Assembly (NCBI GenBank): GCA_022316685.1
Contig: JAKJHU010000614.1
Coordinates: 1 to 64,000 of the forward strand
DNA length: 64,000 bases
Direction of reading: 5' to 3'
From: Progne subis subis
Taxonomy: Eukaryota; Chordata; Aves; Passeriformes; Hirundinidae
Positions 31,979-42,372 of this stretch are shown here, one piece after another. The notes beneath the pieces are model-generated. The model had not been told where the DNA came from and did no database searches. It worked only from the letters and a program-made list of their open reading frames with translations. Each line of letters opens with the position of its first letter. The stretch's first letter is position 1. A program made the position numbers and the translations under genes.

Positions 31979-33260
31979 TTAAATTGTTTTCAAATCATGT
32001 GGAGTATGTATCTTTATCTTTCCCTGTAATGTTAACTTTTGAGCTTCTTCTATTAAAATAGCTGCAGCTGCAACTGCTTGGAGACAAGCCGGCCATCCCC
32101 TAGCAACTGGATCTAACAGTTTTGATAAAAATGCTACAGGTTTTCGGTATCCTCCCCATTCTTGGGTTAAAACTCCGTATGCTATCCCTTCCTCAGTGTT
32201 TACAAATAAATCAAACTCCTTTTTAAGATCTGGTAAGCTTAAAACTGGTGCTGAGGATAATTTCTCTTTTAGATCCTGTAGCTGCCTCTCGTCACTCTCT
32301 GTCCAATTCATTGGTTCCTGGTCTATTAATTTATCATAAAGAAATTTGACCCCTTGAGTGTACTTATCTATCCAGTGCTTGCAGTATCCAAACAGGCCTA
32401 GAAGTTTCCTTATGTCTCTCTTAGTTTTTGGAGGTGATATAGACACTATTCCTGAAATTCTTGCAGGGCTTAACCTTTTACTCCCCTTTCCGATTATGTG
32501 TCCTAAAGAAGTGACTTCATTTCTACAAACTGTAGTTTACTCTGAGATACTTTTAACCCCTTTTCTCCAAGAAAGTTTAGAAGTTGTATACTTACATCTT
32601 TAACTTCTTTCTCTTCTCCCCTGATATTAATAAATCATCCACGTATTGCAAAATTTGACTCCTTCTTTGGGACTAAACTGTTCTAATAATGTCTCTAGGG
32701 CCTGTCCGAAGATATTTGGCGATTCCGTATACCCTGTGGTAACCGGGTCCACCTTAGCTGTTGTTTCTTCCCCTGTCTGGATGTTCCCATTCAAAGGCGA
32801 ACCAATCCCTACACTCTTCTGCTAGGGGACATGCCCAAAAAGCATCCTTTAAGTCTATCACTGTGAACCAGGTATGCTCTCTTGGAATTTTACTCAGCAA
32901 GGTATAGGGGTTAGGTACTACTGGGTGTCGAGCAATAGTTCTTTTATTTATTTCTCTCAAATCCTGGACTAATCTAAACTTTCCCTCATCTTTCTTTATG
33001 GCCAATATAGGGGTGTTATGAGGGGACATACACGGTTCTAAGATATTTTCTTTTAAAAGATGCTCAATTACTGAAGCTAGCCCTTTCTTTCCTTCTGGTG
33101 ACATTGGGTATTGCTTAACTCTGATGGCGGGGGTATCTTTTTGCATTTCTATCTTAATGGGAGGGATATCTAAACACCCATATTTTCCCTCTGTAGCCCA
33201 CACTTCTGGATTTATCTCTTGTATATCCCCTTGGGTCAGTTTCATGATATGCACAACCAT
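31979..33260 (-). pseudogene. pol: ERV reverse transcriptase (two main frames)
   Basis: The frame 32754-33260 (minus) starts with the RT fingers and palm: IRVKQYPMSPEGKKGLASVI, FRLVQDLREINKR and VIDLKDAFWACPL (first Asp). A shift follows, and QYVDDLLIS (active site) lies near 32640. The thumb/connection runs in frame 31979-32446 (KRDIRKLLGLFGYCKHWIDK). Catalytic residues survive, but the frames do not join. Confidence 0.85.
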
Positions 33261-33612
33261 TTTTCCATCTTTTGGGATAACTCCTACCCCAGCTGCACTT
33301 GTAAGTCTCTGCCTAGTAAATTGGTTTCTGTATGTGGTAAATAAAGAAAATCAGCTACACAGTGCTTTGAGTTCCCTTTAATCTCTACTCCTTCAACTAT
33401 TAATGCTCGAAAGGGCCTCCCTTCAGCCCCTAACACTTCACAAGTTTTTGTCCCGATTGTCACCCCTGTTGGTAATTTCCTTAAACTCGACTATCAGCTC
33501 CTGTGTCTACTAAGAATTCATATTCTTCACTTTGGGGACCCACATCAAAGTTTACTAGAGGCTCATCTTGTTGTTCTATTGGGTCCCCTATTTTATAGAG
33601 CCTCTGACACCC
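33261..33612 (-). pseudogene. pol: ERV protease (frameshifted)
   Basis: Directly after the gag UAG, the minus strand reads in frame to FLVDTGADSRV, the aspartic protease active site near 33500, then breaks. A TNLLGRDLQVQLG-like C-terminal motif is seen in another frame near 33300. Confidence 0.7.
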
Positions 33613-34797
33613 CTAATCCTCCCCTTTCAGCACCCTCTCCAGGGCATCTTGCTCCCTTGCAATAGCTTCATCAAGTGATAATTTCTTACAATCCCTTTTT
33701 AAATGCTCTATTTCACCACAGTAATAACAAGTTCTATTCTCTCCTGGGTTACTTCTTTTTAAATTTACCCACGGTGGTACTATGGGTGACTTTGGTTCTT
33801 TAAATGAGGGTCTTGGTCCTCCCTCACTAGATTTCAAGGAGGAGTTTCTCTGGTTTTCTGCTACTCCAGTACTTTCTCTTGCTACAGCTACCATAATGCG
33901 AGCCTTGGCTCTAGCTTTTTCTTCTTCTCTCCTCAGGTAAACTTTAAGGCTTCTTTTAATAATTCATTAATACTTTTCTCCTGCCAATCTTCAATTTTTT
34001 AATTTTCTCCGTATATCTGGCCATGACTTTGTTACAAACTGCACTTTTAGAATTACTTGTCCCTCAGGACTATCAGGGTCTATGCTTGAATATAATTGAA
34101 AATTTCTTTTTAATCGATTTAGCCAAGTGGCAGGAGTCTCATCTTTTTCTTGGGACCCATCAAAAGCTAATTTAGTATTATTCCTCTGGGGACAGATTCT
34201 CTTATTCCTCTTACTATCAAGGACCTATAGTCTCTCATATTTTGTCTTTCCTCTTCTCGATTTGGGTCCCACCCTGGGTCAGCTATCGGTAATTTATGAT
34301 CTCCAGGTGGCCCCAACCTATTTTCCCTTTCCCAGATTCTGATACTTGCTGTCTGGGTAAATTGGAGGGGTAAATGGTCTAAAGGGTCCCATCTTTGATT
34401 AGTTTCTGTTCTTTCCTCTTTCTGTTCCTTTCTTTCACACTTTTGTTTTTCTTTTAATTTGCAGACTTTTATTCTCTTTACTCGTGGCTCTCTTTTGCCA
34501 ACAAGCAGCATAAGCTAACTGGTTTACGTCTGGATCTTCCTGAGTTCTTAGGTAGTGGTTTAACTGATAGCACATCCACTCATCATGTGTTCCAAACCAT
34601 GGCCACTCTCCTGGTAATTTTAATTTTGGCCAGACTTCTGTGCAATAAAACACCATTTTAACCTGATCTAGTCCTTTTGTGGCCTCTAAAGAATCCCATT
34701 TAGCTAAAAGTTGTTCTAAGGGACTACCGGGTGGAATACTCTTTACTTTGTTATTCTCCTTTTAGGATTTCTTTTTCTTACTAGTACATTGTCCCAT
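33613..34797 (-). pseudogene. gag: ERV gag (interrupted)
   Basis: Starts MGQCTSKKKK at 34797 on the minus strand (myristoylation-type MG), with a stop within the first 15 codons. Matrix continues with WPKLKLPGEWPWFGTHDEW. Capsid-like blocks (34167-34511 and beyond) include NMRDYRSLIVRGIRES. Nucleocapsid in 33613-33894 has an intact zinc knuckle CYYCGEIEHLKRDC. It ends GAT TAG GGG, a UAG that is in frame with protease, the usual gammaretrovirus readthrough arrangement. Confidence 0.8.
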
Positions 34798-36100
34798 TTT
34801 CTTTAAACTGAAAAAAAATTTCAAAGGTGCCTTCTACTGACTGGCAAACAGGTTTTTTTAAGCAAAAAAAATTTCTTCAGCTTTTCTCCCTTTACTTCAA
34901 ATCTCCTGACTTAGTTCTTGAACACTTCAACATAAAACTTCTAAACTTTATGCTTTTCTACTCATTCCTGCACTTTTGCTTTCATTAGGGAACAAATTCT
35001 CCCTCTTTCTACTCACTTTCTCTAACCTTCCTCACTTTCTTGGACGCTCACACTTTACTTACACCAGGGGCTCAGACTCTCTTCTGACCCCTTTGAGGTG
35101 AGTCCTAATGACCTCACCCCCTATGTACCCCCGCCTTGCCTCACCCCTGAGACTCTGGACACGCTTTGCGGCGCACGACAGGGTCCCTAGTACTGGCATC
35201 CCCTTCCGGGCCTCAGGGCCTTCCCACGCCTTAGCCCCCGCCGGGCGGACACCTTCAGTCCGAACCCGGACTAGACTGCCCTGTCACTAGTACCGTTCCC
35301 CTCTTCACTTTTTGAAACAGAGGTAAGAGGTCAAGACTCCGCACGGGTTACCTGGGGGGTATCCCTTCCTTGTTTCTAAGGATCAACCCCAGCAGGGCCC
35401 GACCCCTTTGCCTTCCACCAGGACTGGCTTGACTACTTCTCCCCAATGAAGCAGCCTCGGCAAGAGGGATGACTGTATGTGTGCAGGATGCCCGCCTTGC
35501 CTCTACATTGACTCCCCACCCGGTGTCCTCGGGCTATGGGTTTACGGCCTCCTCCCTGAGACCGCGGCAGCACACCCTCTCCGGTGCGTCTGGCTCAGTC
35601 CTGGGAAGCAGGGACTCTCATGAGCTCTCGGCACCCGCAGTGTCTGGGGACACCCCGTCAACCCTGGTACGGTTTTCCCCCCCTCCAGGGACTCTAAACC
35701 CTCCTAGGCTACTCTAGCCTTTAAGGTGGGGGACCTGCCCCCAATGCGTGCCACTCACACTCTGTTTTCCCCTGCACGCCCAGGGGGGGTCTTTCTGCCC
35801 CTATGGAGACGCCTCACTCATTAGTTTCTCTCGCTTCCCCCTTGTCCTCGTCGGCCCCCTCGCGGGAGTTCCGAAACCGCAGTGCCAAGGGGTCCACACT
35901 CAGTTCCGGGGTCCGAGCTGCCGGCCCCCGACTCTCTCACACTCCCACTCGCACGTCTCCTTTACCCGCCGCCCGAAATGCTCACCCTCCGGCGCTCCTC
36001 CTCGTTGCCGGTCCCAGGCTGCTCCCGCTTGTCCAGCTGTCCCGGAGGTCCGAAGGGCGAGCAGCAGTCCTGTCTCGGTCCCTCTTCAGGCGTGGCCAAT
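34798..36100 (-). other. Leader of tRNA-Pro ERV
   Basis: About 1.3 kb between primer site and gag, C-rich on the plus strand. No conserved coding signal is seen. Open frames on the plus strand are antisense and probably meaningless. Confidence 0.6.
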
Positions 36101-36118
36101 GTCCTGGACGAGCCCCCA
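36101..36118 (-). promoter_or_regulatory. Primer binding site, tRNA-Pro type
   Basis: The minus strand reads TGGGGGCTCGTCCAGGAC, five bases inside the 5' LTR. It closely matches the tRNA-Pro primer site used by gammaretroviruses, with two or three mismatches at its 3' side. Confidence 0.8.
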
Positions 36119-36123
36119 AAAAT

Positions 36124-36730
36124 TGTTCTGGAAAAAAAGAGAGAGTTAGAGACTTGCTGGTTTTTTATGTTTCTTTATTATCAAGCTTGGCCTTGGGGAG
36201 AGCTTGCTTGCTCCCTTGGCAACGTGGAGGAGGAGGTACACACAGCTTCGCTTCACAGCAAAGCTGGGGACTCCCACCCCCCTCACAGCTTTTTCCCTTG
36301 CCGGGGAGTCCGTTTCGCGTCGCTGATCAGGGGTCATCCAGCGATGGGGGACTCCTTCTCAGGTCACGGCGACTAAATGAAGCTGCTTCGGCGGACCCCC
36401 GTACTTCTTGCACTAGTCTAAAATGCGACTACAGTCCTGGATTTTACTTTGGTTCCCTGCTTTTCAGAGTCTCTTGTTCTTGAGTTGTTCCCAGAATTCT
36501 AGTGTTCTTTTTTATTTGCATATTCAGACACTATCCGGCGAATGGGAGCAGAGATACAGGTAATAAGGTGAATTCTTAATTAACTAACAAGTAAATAAGG
36601 TGATAAATCAGTATTAAAACAGGAATAAGGCAAATTCTTTATACAGAACTAGCATTAACAATCTTAATGGAATTACTTAACAATTAAGTAACTAAAACAT
36701 AGATTATTTGAATAGAATTTATTTATAACA
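36124..36730 (-). repeat. 5' LTR of tRNA-Pro ERV
   Basis: Nearly identical to the copy at 28505-29111 and the same family as the solo LTR at 47237. Ends are TG...CA in both orientations, and ATAT follows. Confidence 0.9.
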
Positions 36731-36734
36731 ATAT

Positions 36735-37380
36735 TCTCAGATAGGGGACCACATTTTATTTCGAAATTGTGCAGCAAATAAGTCACCACCTGGGAATAGA
36801 CTGGGAATTGCACACCCCATACCACCCTCAATCTAGTGGCCAGGTGGAAAAGATGAACCATTTGATTAAACAACAAATTGTGAGATTGGGGCAAGAAGCA
36901 AATTTGCCCTGGCCTCAGGCTCTCCCATTGGCCTTGTTGCAAATTCGGACAAAACCAAGGGAAAAAGAGAAACTAAGCCCTTTTGAAATATTGTATGGAA
37001 GGCCATATGCAGTTCAAGGGGGAACAGCATCCATTCAAGTAGGGGAAGAAACCCTACATGGATATATGGTGGCCCTAAATAAACAACTTAGAGAAATTGA
37101 GAAATATGTGGCTGGAACTCAAAACAGAGAACTAGATGGGCCAGTACATGATATACAACCTGGGGATTATGTGTATGTTAAGTCTTTTGCAGAAAAAACC
37201 TTAGAACCACAGTGGGAAGGACCATTCCAGGTGCTCCTCACTACCTTCACTGCAATCAAGATCAAGGAACAGAAGGCCTGGATCCATCACTCCCGAGTGA
37301 AGAAAGCCCCAGAGGGAATTTGGAAGGCCACACCAGGCGATAACAAACTGAAGCTGAAGCTCACTCGGAACAACGAATAA
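36735..37380 (+). pseudogene. pol: Host ERV integrase, C-terminal half
   Basis: Continues the frame broken at 28504: FSDRGPHFISKLC carries the second core Asp, then a one-base frame change leads to 36769-37380 with SSGQVEKMNHLIKQQ (catalytic Glu), LSPFEILYGRPYAV and an SH3-like C-terminal domain (LEPQWEGPFQVLLTTFTAIK). It stops at 37378. Confidence 0.85.
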
Positions 37381-37398
37381 ATGGACTAAGAGTTTATT

Positions 37399-37815
37399 TT
37401 GGACATTATGTGGAAAGTTGTAACTATTGTAGTAATTACCTTAACCATAACAGGAGTCAACACAATACCACGAAGGTGTAATGTGACTGGGATATACCAG
37501 TGCCAAGGAAGAGCTTATGATCCTTACTCTCGTAAGGCTTTAAACAAGATACTAAAAGTCACAAATGCAAGCTTGTGGGAGGGAAGAAATGTTTGGGGAT
37601 GTAAGTATGCATTTGTACAGGATGGGTTCCATGAGGCTTACCATCCACCCATGAAACTCATCAGGGTCAGTCCTGAATGCTGTGATAAAAGGCTGAGTAC
37701 ATGTCTAGAGTTTAGGCTCAAAATAGAGGGGTGTGGAATAAAGGGGTATGACATTGACTTTAACATCTCTCAGGTATGTACTGAGTACCATAGGAACCAG
37801 ACCAAGATCACTCCA
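37399..37815 (+). pseudogene. env: Host ERV env-like gene, 5' part (cut by insertion)
   Basis: MDIMWKVVTIVVITLTITGV gives a signal-peptide-like start, followed by a Cys-rich ectodomain with N-glycosylation sites (NVTG, NAS, NIS, NQT) and SPECCDKRLSTCLEF. Reading is open to ACTCCA, where the second inserted ERV begins, and resumes in the same frame after 44644 (PMPRKAVITK). No gammaretroviral CWLC or CX6CC motif is seen, so the family of this protein is unclear. Confidence 0.7.
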
Positions 37816-38471
37816 TGTCCTGGGGTGACTGTGTATCCCCAATCGTCTGTTGGGTGCAGGGGGAGGGCAAGCGCGGTTTGTTTTTCCCCAGGAAAACTCT
37901 GCTCATCCAAGTGACCTTGAAGCGGGGGAGCTGGAACTCGGCGAGACTGAAGAAGCTCTGTTGTTTTTCTCGGGCAGTTAGTTTAGTTTAGTGCTAGCAT
38001 AGTGTTAGATGCTGTAGAATAGCTGAAGCTTTTTGCTTTTTTTGCTTTCTTCTTTTTTTCTTTTTTTCTTTCCTTTTTTTTCTTTTTTTTTTTTTTTTTG
38101 CCCTCTCCTCGGAACTGTTCCAACCTCTCCGGACTGAGGACCTGGGGAAGCACCGGGGGCCTCCACAGGGGACCCACCCCACCGAGACCACCAAGACCAG
38201 CCCTGCACATCTTTTTTTCCAACGTCAGCGGAGAGAGAGTGGTGGAGCACACTGACAATCTTCAAGAGGAGAGACTTTCTTTAAGTTTGTTATCCCTCCG
38301 TAAGCGGCACGAAGCTCTTGTCATCGGGTATTGTGCTGGGAGTGCTTTGCCTGTGTAATAAACAGGTTTTTTCCACTTCTCTCTGAGGAAGTTTTTCCCG
38401 AACCGGTTGGGGGAGGGGAGAGGGGGGCCCCTTGGGAGGATTTCTCCCAAAATCTGCCTGAAACCACCACA
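37816..38471 (+). repeat. 5' LTR of ERV-L-like element
   Basis: Starts TGTCCTGGGGTGACTG, ends AAACCACCACA. It has a long T-rich tract at 38029-38099, and GTAATAAACAGG near 38356 as poly(A) signal. Confidence 0.92.
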
Positions 38472-38477
38472 AACTTC

Positions 38478-38495
38478 TGGCGCCCAACGTGGGGC
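38478..38495 (+). promoter_or_regulatory. Primer binding site, tRNA-Lys(1,2) type
   Basis: TGGCGCCCAACGTGGGGC follows the LTR by six bases. This is the Lys1,2-type primer site used by spumaviruses and some betaretroviruses. Confidence 0.85.
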
Positions 38496-38554
38496 TCGAA
38501 CCCACGAGAGAGTGGAAAAACCCTGAACTGATTAGTATTTAGCGGTCAGTAAAT

Positions 38555-39535
38555 ATGCTGTTTGAACTCATGTCTCTTGGGGTGGGGGCCTTGATGTGTT
38601 TTGGATCCTTAGGCTTCTTTGAGGTCTTAATACCTTTGTGGTCCTTAGGTTTATTTGCATATCCAGAGATAGCCCCAATATTGTCATTAATACACAGTTT
38701 TTACAGTAGAGGGACGCGGATTAGAGTAGCTATTGGCCTTGGCTTAATGATAATAATTTGTAGGAAGTTTATAAAGGTGCTGAGGTCTGTTCCTTCTATG
38801 TATGGGTCATGGTTATGGTTATTCACCCTGTTTGTGGGAGGAGGAGCAGAGGATGAAGCGTTGCAGTCTTTTGTTTCCTTCTCCTCTAAATCGGTTAAAT
38901 CATTGCTGGAGAATGTTGAGTTTCCCCTGAGTGTTAAAGAGACCATCTTTCTGGTATGTCATCTGGTAAGCCTCCTCTATACAGTCTGCAGCTTCTCTAA
39001 AATATGGGCTGAGATTTCTAGAGGGGCTGATGAAACTCCCGACCCAGGCAGAGGAAATCCTGAGTGGTGTGGAGAATGGGAGGATATGGGCCAACTCCTC
39101 AAGGAATTCTCTGACCCTGTAGTCTGGGATTTTCCACGGGAACAAATTCAGAATCCAGTGGAGCTGGGGAAATACCTGAAAGAGAGGTACCATGATGGCT
39201 CTAAGGGGGAGAAGGTCGCTGCAGTAAGCTGGGCCCTGGCATATGCTTATCGCACATTGCTAGAGACTGTAGGGCAGCAGACAGAGGCAGGGGGGAAGGG
39301 ATACAAATCAACAGCTACCCCAGTCACTCAGGCTGCCGCCAACACCCCAGTTATGAATCCAGCAGCTAAACCAGACAGTAAGCCTAAGCCCCTGGCAGTT
39401 GCTCCAGCAAAGAAGCACACACATAAAACCGATCGACCAGTGGACGATGATGACCAAGAGAAGGACCTTCACCAAAATCAGAAGCCAAATCTTCCAGCAC
39501 AGGATCAGAAGCCAATATTGACTCCTTTTCCCTGA
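38555..39535 (+). CDS. gag: ERV-L-like gag, N-terminal ORF
   Basis: A 326-residue frame opening MLFELMSLGVGALMCFGSLG. The first ~100 residues hold two or three hydrophobic segments, e.g. LSLGLFAYPEIAPILSL-like and VAIGLGLMIIIC, unusual for Gag. The middle contains WCGEWEDMGQLLKEFSDPVV and the tail is Pro/Lys-rich. It ends at a stop after a frame change; the capsid region goes on in other frames. Family membership is inferred from position between primer site and pol. Confidence 0.7.
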   Translation: MLFELMSLGVGALMCFGSLGFFEVLIPLWSLGLFAYPEIAPILSLIHSFYSRGTRIRVAIGLGLMIIICRKFIKVLRSVPSMYGSWLWLFTLFVGGGAEDEALQSFVSFSSKSVKSLLENVEFPLSVKETIFLVCHLVSLLYTVCSFSKIWAEISRGADETPDPGRGNPEWCGEWEDMGQLLKEFSDPVVWDFPREQIQNPVELGKYLKERYHDGSKGEKVAAVSWALAYAYRTLLETVGQQTEAGGKGYKSTATPVTQAAANTPVMNPAAKPDSKPKPLAVAPAKKHTHKTDRPVDDDDQEKDLHQNQKPNLPAQDQKPILTPFP

Positions 39536-40487
39536 AGGACCTTCGAGGCCTAAGAAAATTACCGGCGACAACCTGATGAATCTATAATTAGTTGGTTAGT
39601 CCGTCTTTGGGATGCCGCAGGTGAGGCTACAATTCTGGATGGCACTGAAGCGAGGCATCTGGGATCCCTGTCACATGATCCAGTCATCGACCAGGAGATG
39701 ATGAGAGAGGCTAGTCCTTGCAGTCTCTGGATACGGGTCCTAGGAAGCGTGGCAGAAAGATACTATGTGCAGATGATCTCTATATGCAGCAAACCCCATG
39801 GAAGACCATAGAACAAGGGATTCAACGCTTGAGAGAAATGGCAGTGGCAGAGATGGTTTTCTCAGATGACATAAACACTAGGAACCCAGACTTGGTATCA
39901 TGTACATCTGTGATGTGGCGAAAACTTATACGACTCGGGCCATTAGAATACGCTTCTGCTTTAGCAGTAATGAAGCGGGAGGACATGGAGGAAACTGTGC
40001 TTGATATGGCGAAGAAGCTCCGAGCATATGCAGATGCTGTGCATGGCCCAACACACGCCAGAATCGCAGCTGTGGAAACACGTCTACAGAAACTAGAGGA
40101 TAAGATAGATAAGAATCATAAGAAACTCAGGGAGGAGATTAGAGAGGACCTTCTCCAAATCTCAGCAGTGCAGATCAGAGGTTCTGGTACCCAACGTAGA
40201 CGCTCCCCGGGTAGGGAGAGAGGGTACACTCCACGCGCTGAGCTGTGGTTCTTCCTGCGGGATTGCGGAGAAAATATGAACAGATGGGATGGAAAATCTA
40301 CGGCTGCCTGGCACAACGGGTGCGTGAATTGAAGGAAGTCAAGACTCAAAGAGGGAGTTTCACCAAAAGGGAAGCGGCTCCAGTTGCCCGTAGCCGAACT
40401 GCCAGGTATGACGATGATGACATGTCCGACCCCCTTGAAGGAACCTCTAAGGCATATGCTCAAGGAAAGAAAGATAACCAGGCTTAG
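39536..40487 (+). pseudogene. gag: ERV-L-like gag, C-terminal part (frameshifted)
   Basis: Continues in two further frames: QPDESIISWLVRLWDAAGEA, then 39718-40332 with a predicted coiled coil (AAVETRLQKLEDKIDKNHKK) and an Arg-rich end (GTQRRRSPGRER). A short frame 40245-40487 carries the last part to TAG. No zinc knuckle is visible, as in spuma-type Gags that use basic boxes. Confidence 0.65.
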
Positions 40488-40499
40488 AGGGGCCCTGCC

Positions 40500-40704
40500 T
40501 CTAGCCAGGTAGAGGCTAGGGAAAACCGTGTATTTTGGACTGTGTGGATTCGTTGGCCTGGCACATCAGAACCACAAAGATATGAGGCCTTGGTTGATAC
40601 TGGTGCGCAGTGCACATTAATGCCATCAAGACAGGTAGGGGCAGAATCTGTCTCTATTGCTGGCGTGACGGGGGATCACAGGATTTTACTGTGGTGAAGC
40701 AGAT
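40500..40704 (+). pseudogene. pol: ERV-L-like protease
   Basis: Near 40596 the sequence reads EALVDTGAQCTLMPS, the retroviral aspartic protease active site. A frame change occurs before the LGIDFLRSGYF motif at about 40770, which lies in the RT frame. Confidence 0.7.
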
Positions 40705-42372
40705 GTGAGCCTAACTGGAAAGGAGTGGGAGAAACACCCTATTGTGACTGGCCCAGAGGCCCCATGTATTTTGGGCATAGACTTCCTCCGAAGTGGGTAT
40801 TTCAAAGACCCGAAAGGACTCAGGTGGGCATTCGGGATAGCGGCTGTAGTAACAGAGGGCATCCGGCAATTGAACACCTTGCCTGGACTGTCCAAGAATC
40901 CTTCTGCAGTAGGACTCTTGAAAGTACAAGAACAACGGGTACCAATTGCCACTTCTATAGTGCACCGCCGACAGTATAGAACCACTCGAGATGCTGTGAT
41001 TCCCATTCATAAGATGATTCAAGAGCTGGAGAGCCAAGGGGTGGTTAGTAAAACCCACTCACCCTTCAACAGCCCCATTTGGCCTGTGCGCAAATCTGAA
41101 GGAGAATGGAGATTGACTGTGGACTACCGTGCATTGAATGAGGTGACACCACCACTGAGTGCTGCTGTGCCAGACATGTTGGAGCTCCAGTATGAGCTGG
41201 AGTCCAAGGCAGCAAAATGGTATGCCACAGTTGATATTGCCAATGCATTTTTCTCCATTCCTTTGGCAGCAGAATGCAGGCCTCAGTTTGCCTTCACATG
41301 GAGGGGTGTGCAGTACACCTGGAACCGACTGCCCCAGGGGTGGAAGCACAGTCCTACCATCTGCCATGGACTGATCCAAGCTGCACTGGAAAAGGGTGAG
41401 GCTCCGGAGCACCTACAGTATATCGATGACATCATTGTGTGGGGGAACACGGCAATGGAAGTGTTTGAGAAAGGAGAGAAGATCATCCAAATTCTCCTGA
41501 AAGCTGGTTTTGCCATCAAGCAGAGCAAGGTCAAGGGACCTGCCCGAGAGATCCAGTTCCTGGGAGTAAAGTGGCAAGATGGACGGCGGCAGATTCCTAC
41601 TGATGTCATCAACAAGATCACAGCGATGTCTCCACCAACCAATAAGAAGGAGACACAAGCTTTCCTAGGTGCTATAGGTTTCTGGAGGATGCATATTCCC
41701 GAGTATAGTCAAATTGTGAGCCCTCTTTACCTGGTCACCCGAAAAAAGAATGATTTCCACTGGGGCCCTGAGCAGCAACAAGCCTTTGCCCAGATCAAGG
41801 AGGAGATCGCTCATGCAGTGGCCCTTGGCCCAGTGAGGACAGGACCAGATGTGAAGAACGTGCTCTACTCAGCAGCCGGGAACAATGGCCTGTCCTGGAG
41901 CCTTTGGCAGAAGGTGCCTGGTGAGACTCGAGGCCGACCACTAGGATTTTGGAGTCGAAGCTACAGAGGGTCTGAAGCCAATTACACCCCAACTGAGAAG
42001 GAAATCTTAGCTGCCTATGAAGGAGTTCAAGCCGCCTCGGAGGTGATTGGTACAGAGGCGCAACTCCTCCTGGCACCCCGACTGCCTGTGCTGGGGTGGA
42101 TGTTCAAAGGGGAGGTCCCCTCCACCCATCATGCCACTGATGCCACATGGAGCAAGTGGATTGCTCTTATTACGCAGCGCGCCCGTATGGGTAAACTGAA
42201 TCGCCCTGGGATTTTGGAAATAATTACCAATTGGCCTGAGGGTGAAAATTTTGGCCTCACAGATGAAGAACAAGAGCAAGTGACACGGGCTGAAGAGGCT
42301 CCACCATACAACCAATTGCCAGCAGAGGAGAGCATTATGCCCTTTTCACTGACGGTTCCTGTCGTATTGTAG
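40705..42372 (+). CDS. pol: ERV-L-like reverse transcriptase
   Basis: A 555-residue frame. It begins in the protease tail (GIDFLRSGYF), then RT: LTVDYRALNEVTP, TVDIANAFFSIPL (first Asp), FTWRGVQYTWNRLPQGWKHS, and YIDD at 41419-41430 (residues ~239-242). Thumb (FLGAIGFWRMHIPEYSQIV) and a connection domain follow. The frame ends at 42372, by a frameshift at the start of RNase H. All RT catalytic Asp residues are present. Confidence 0.85.
   Translation: MSLTGKEWEKHPIVTGPEAPCILGIDFLRSGYFKDPKGLRWAFGIAAVVTEGIRQLNTLPGLSKNPSAVGLLKVQEQRVPIATSIVHRRQYRTTRDAVIPIHKMIQELESQGVVSKTHSPFNSPIWPVRKSEGEWRLTVDYRALNEVTPPLSAAVPDMLELQYELESKAAKWYATVDIANAFFSIPLAAECRPQFAFTWRGVQYTWNRLPQGWKHSPTICHGLIQAALEKGEAPEHLQYIDDIIVWGNTAMEVFEKGEKIIQILLKAGFAIKQSKVKGPAREIQFLGVKWQDGRRQIPTDVINKITAMSPPTNKKETQAFLGAIGFWRMHIPEYSQIVSPLYLVTRKKNDFHWGPEQQQAFAQIKEEIAHAVALGPVRTGPDVKNVLYSAAGNNGLSWSLWQKVPGETRGRPLGFWSRSYRGSEANYTPTEKEILAAYEGVQAASEVIGTEAQLLLAPRLPVLGWMFKGEVPSTHHATDATWSKWIALITQRARMGKLNRPGILEIITNWPEGENFGLTDEEQEQVTRAEEAPPYNQLPAEESIMPFSLTVPVVL

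Larger units (their letters stand above)
28505..36730 (-). mobile_element. tRNA-Pro-primed gammaretrovirus-like ERV inserted in integrase
   Basis: Both LTRs are 607 bases (28505-29111, 36124-36730), differ at few positions, and are flanked by ATAT (28501-28504 and 36731-36734), a 4-base target duplication typical of gammaretroviruses. Read on the minus strand the order is LTR, primer site, 1.3-kb leader, gag, pro, pol, AT-rich repeat, env start, polypurine tract, LTR. Coding regions are broken by several frameshifts. Insertion is inferred to postdate the host ERV. Confidence 0.92.

Noticed and set aside
35100..36480. Plus-strand frames opposite the tRNA-Pro ERV leader
   Set aside because: They are antisense to a retroviral leader and end in LTR sequence; no domain is seen.
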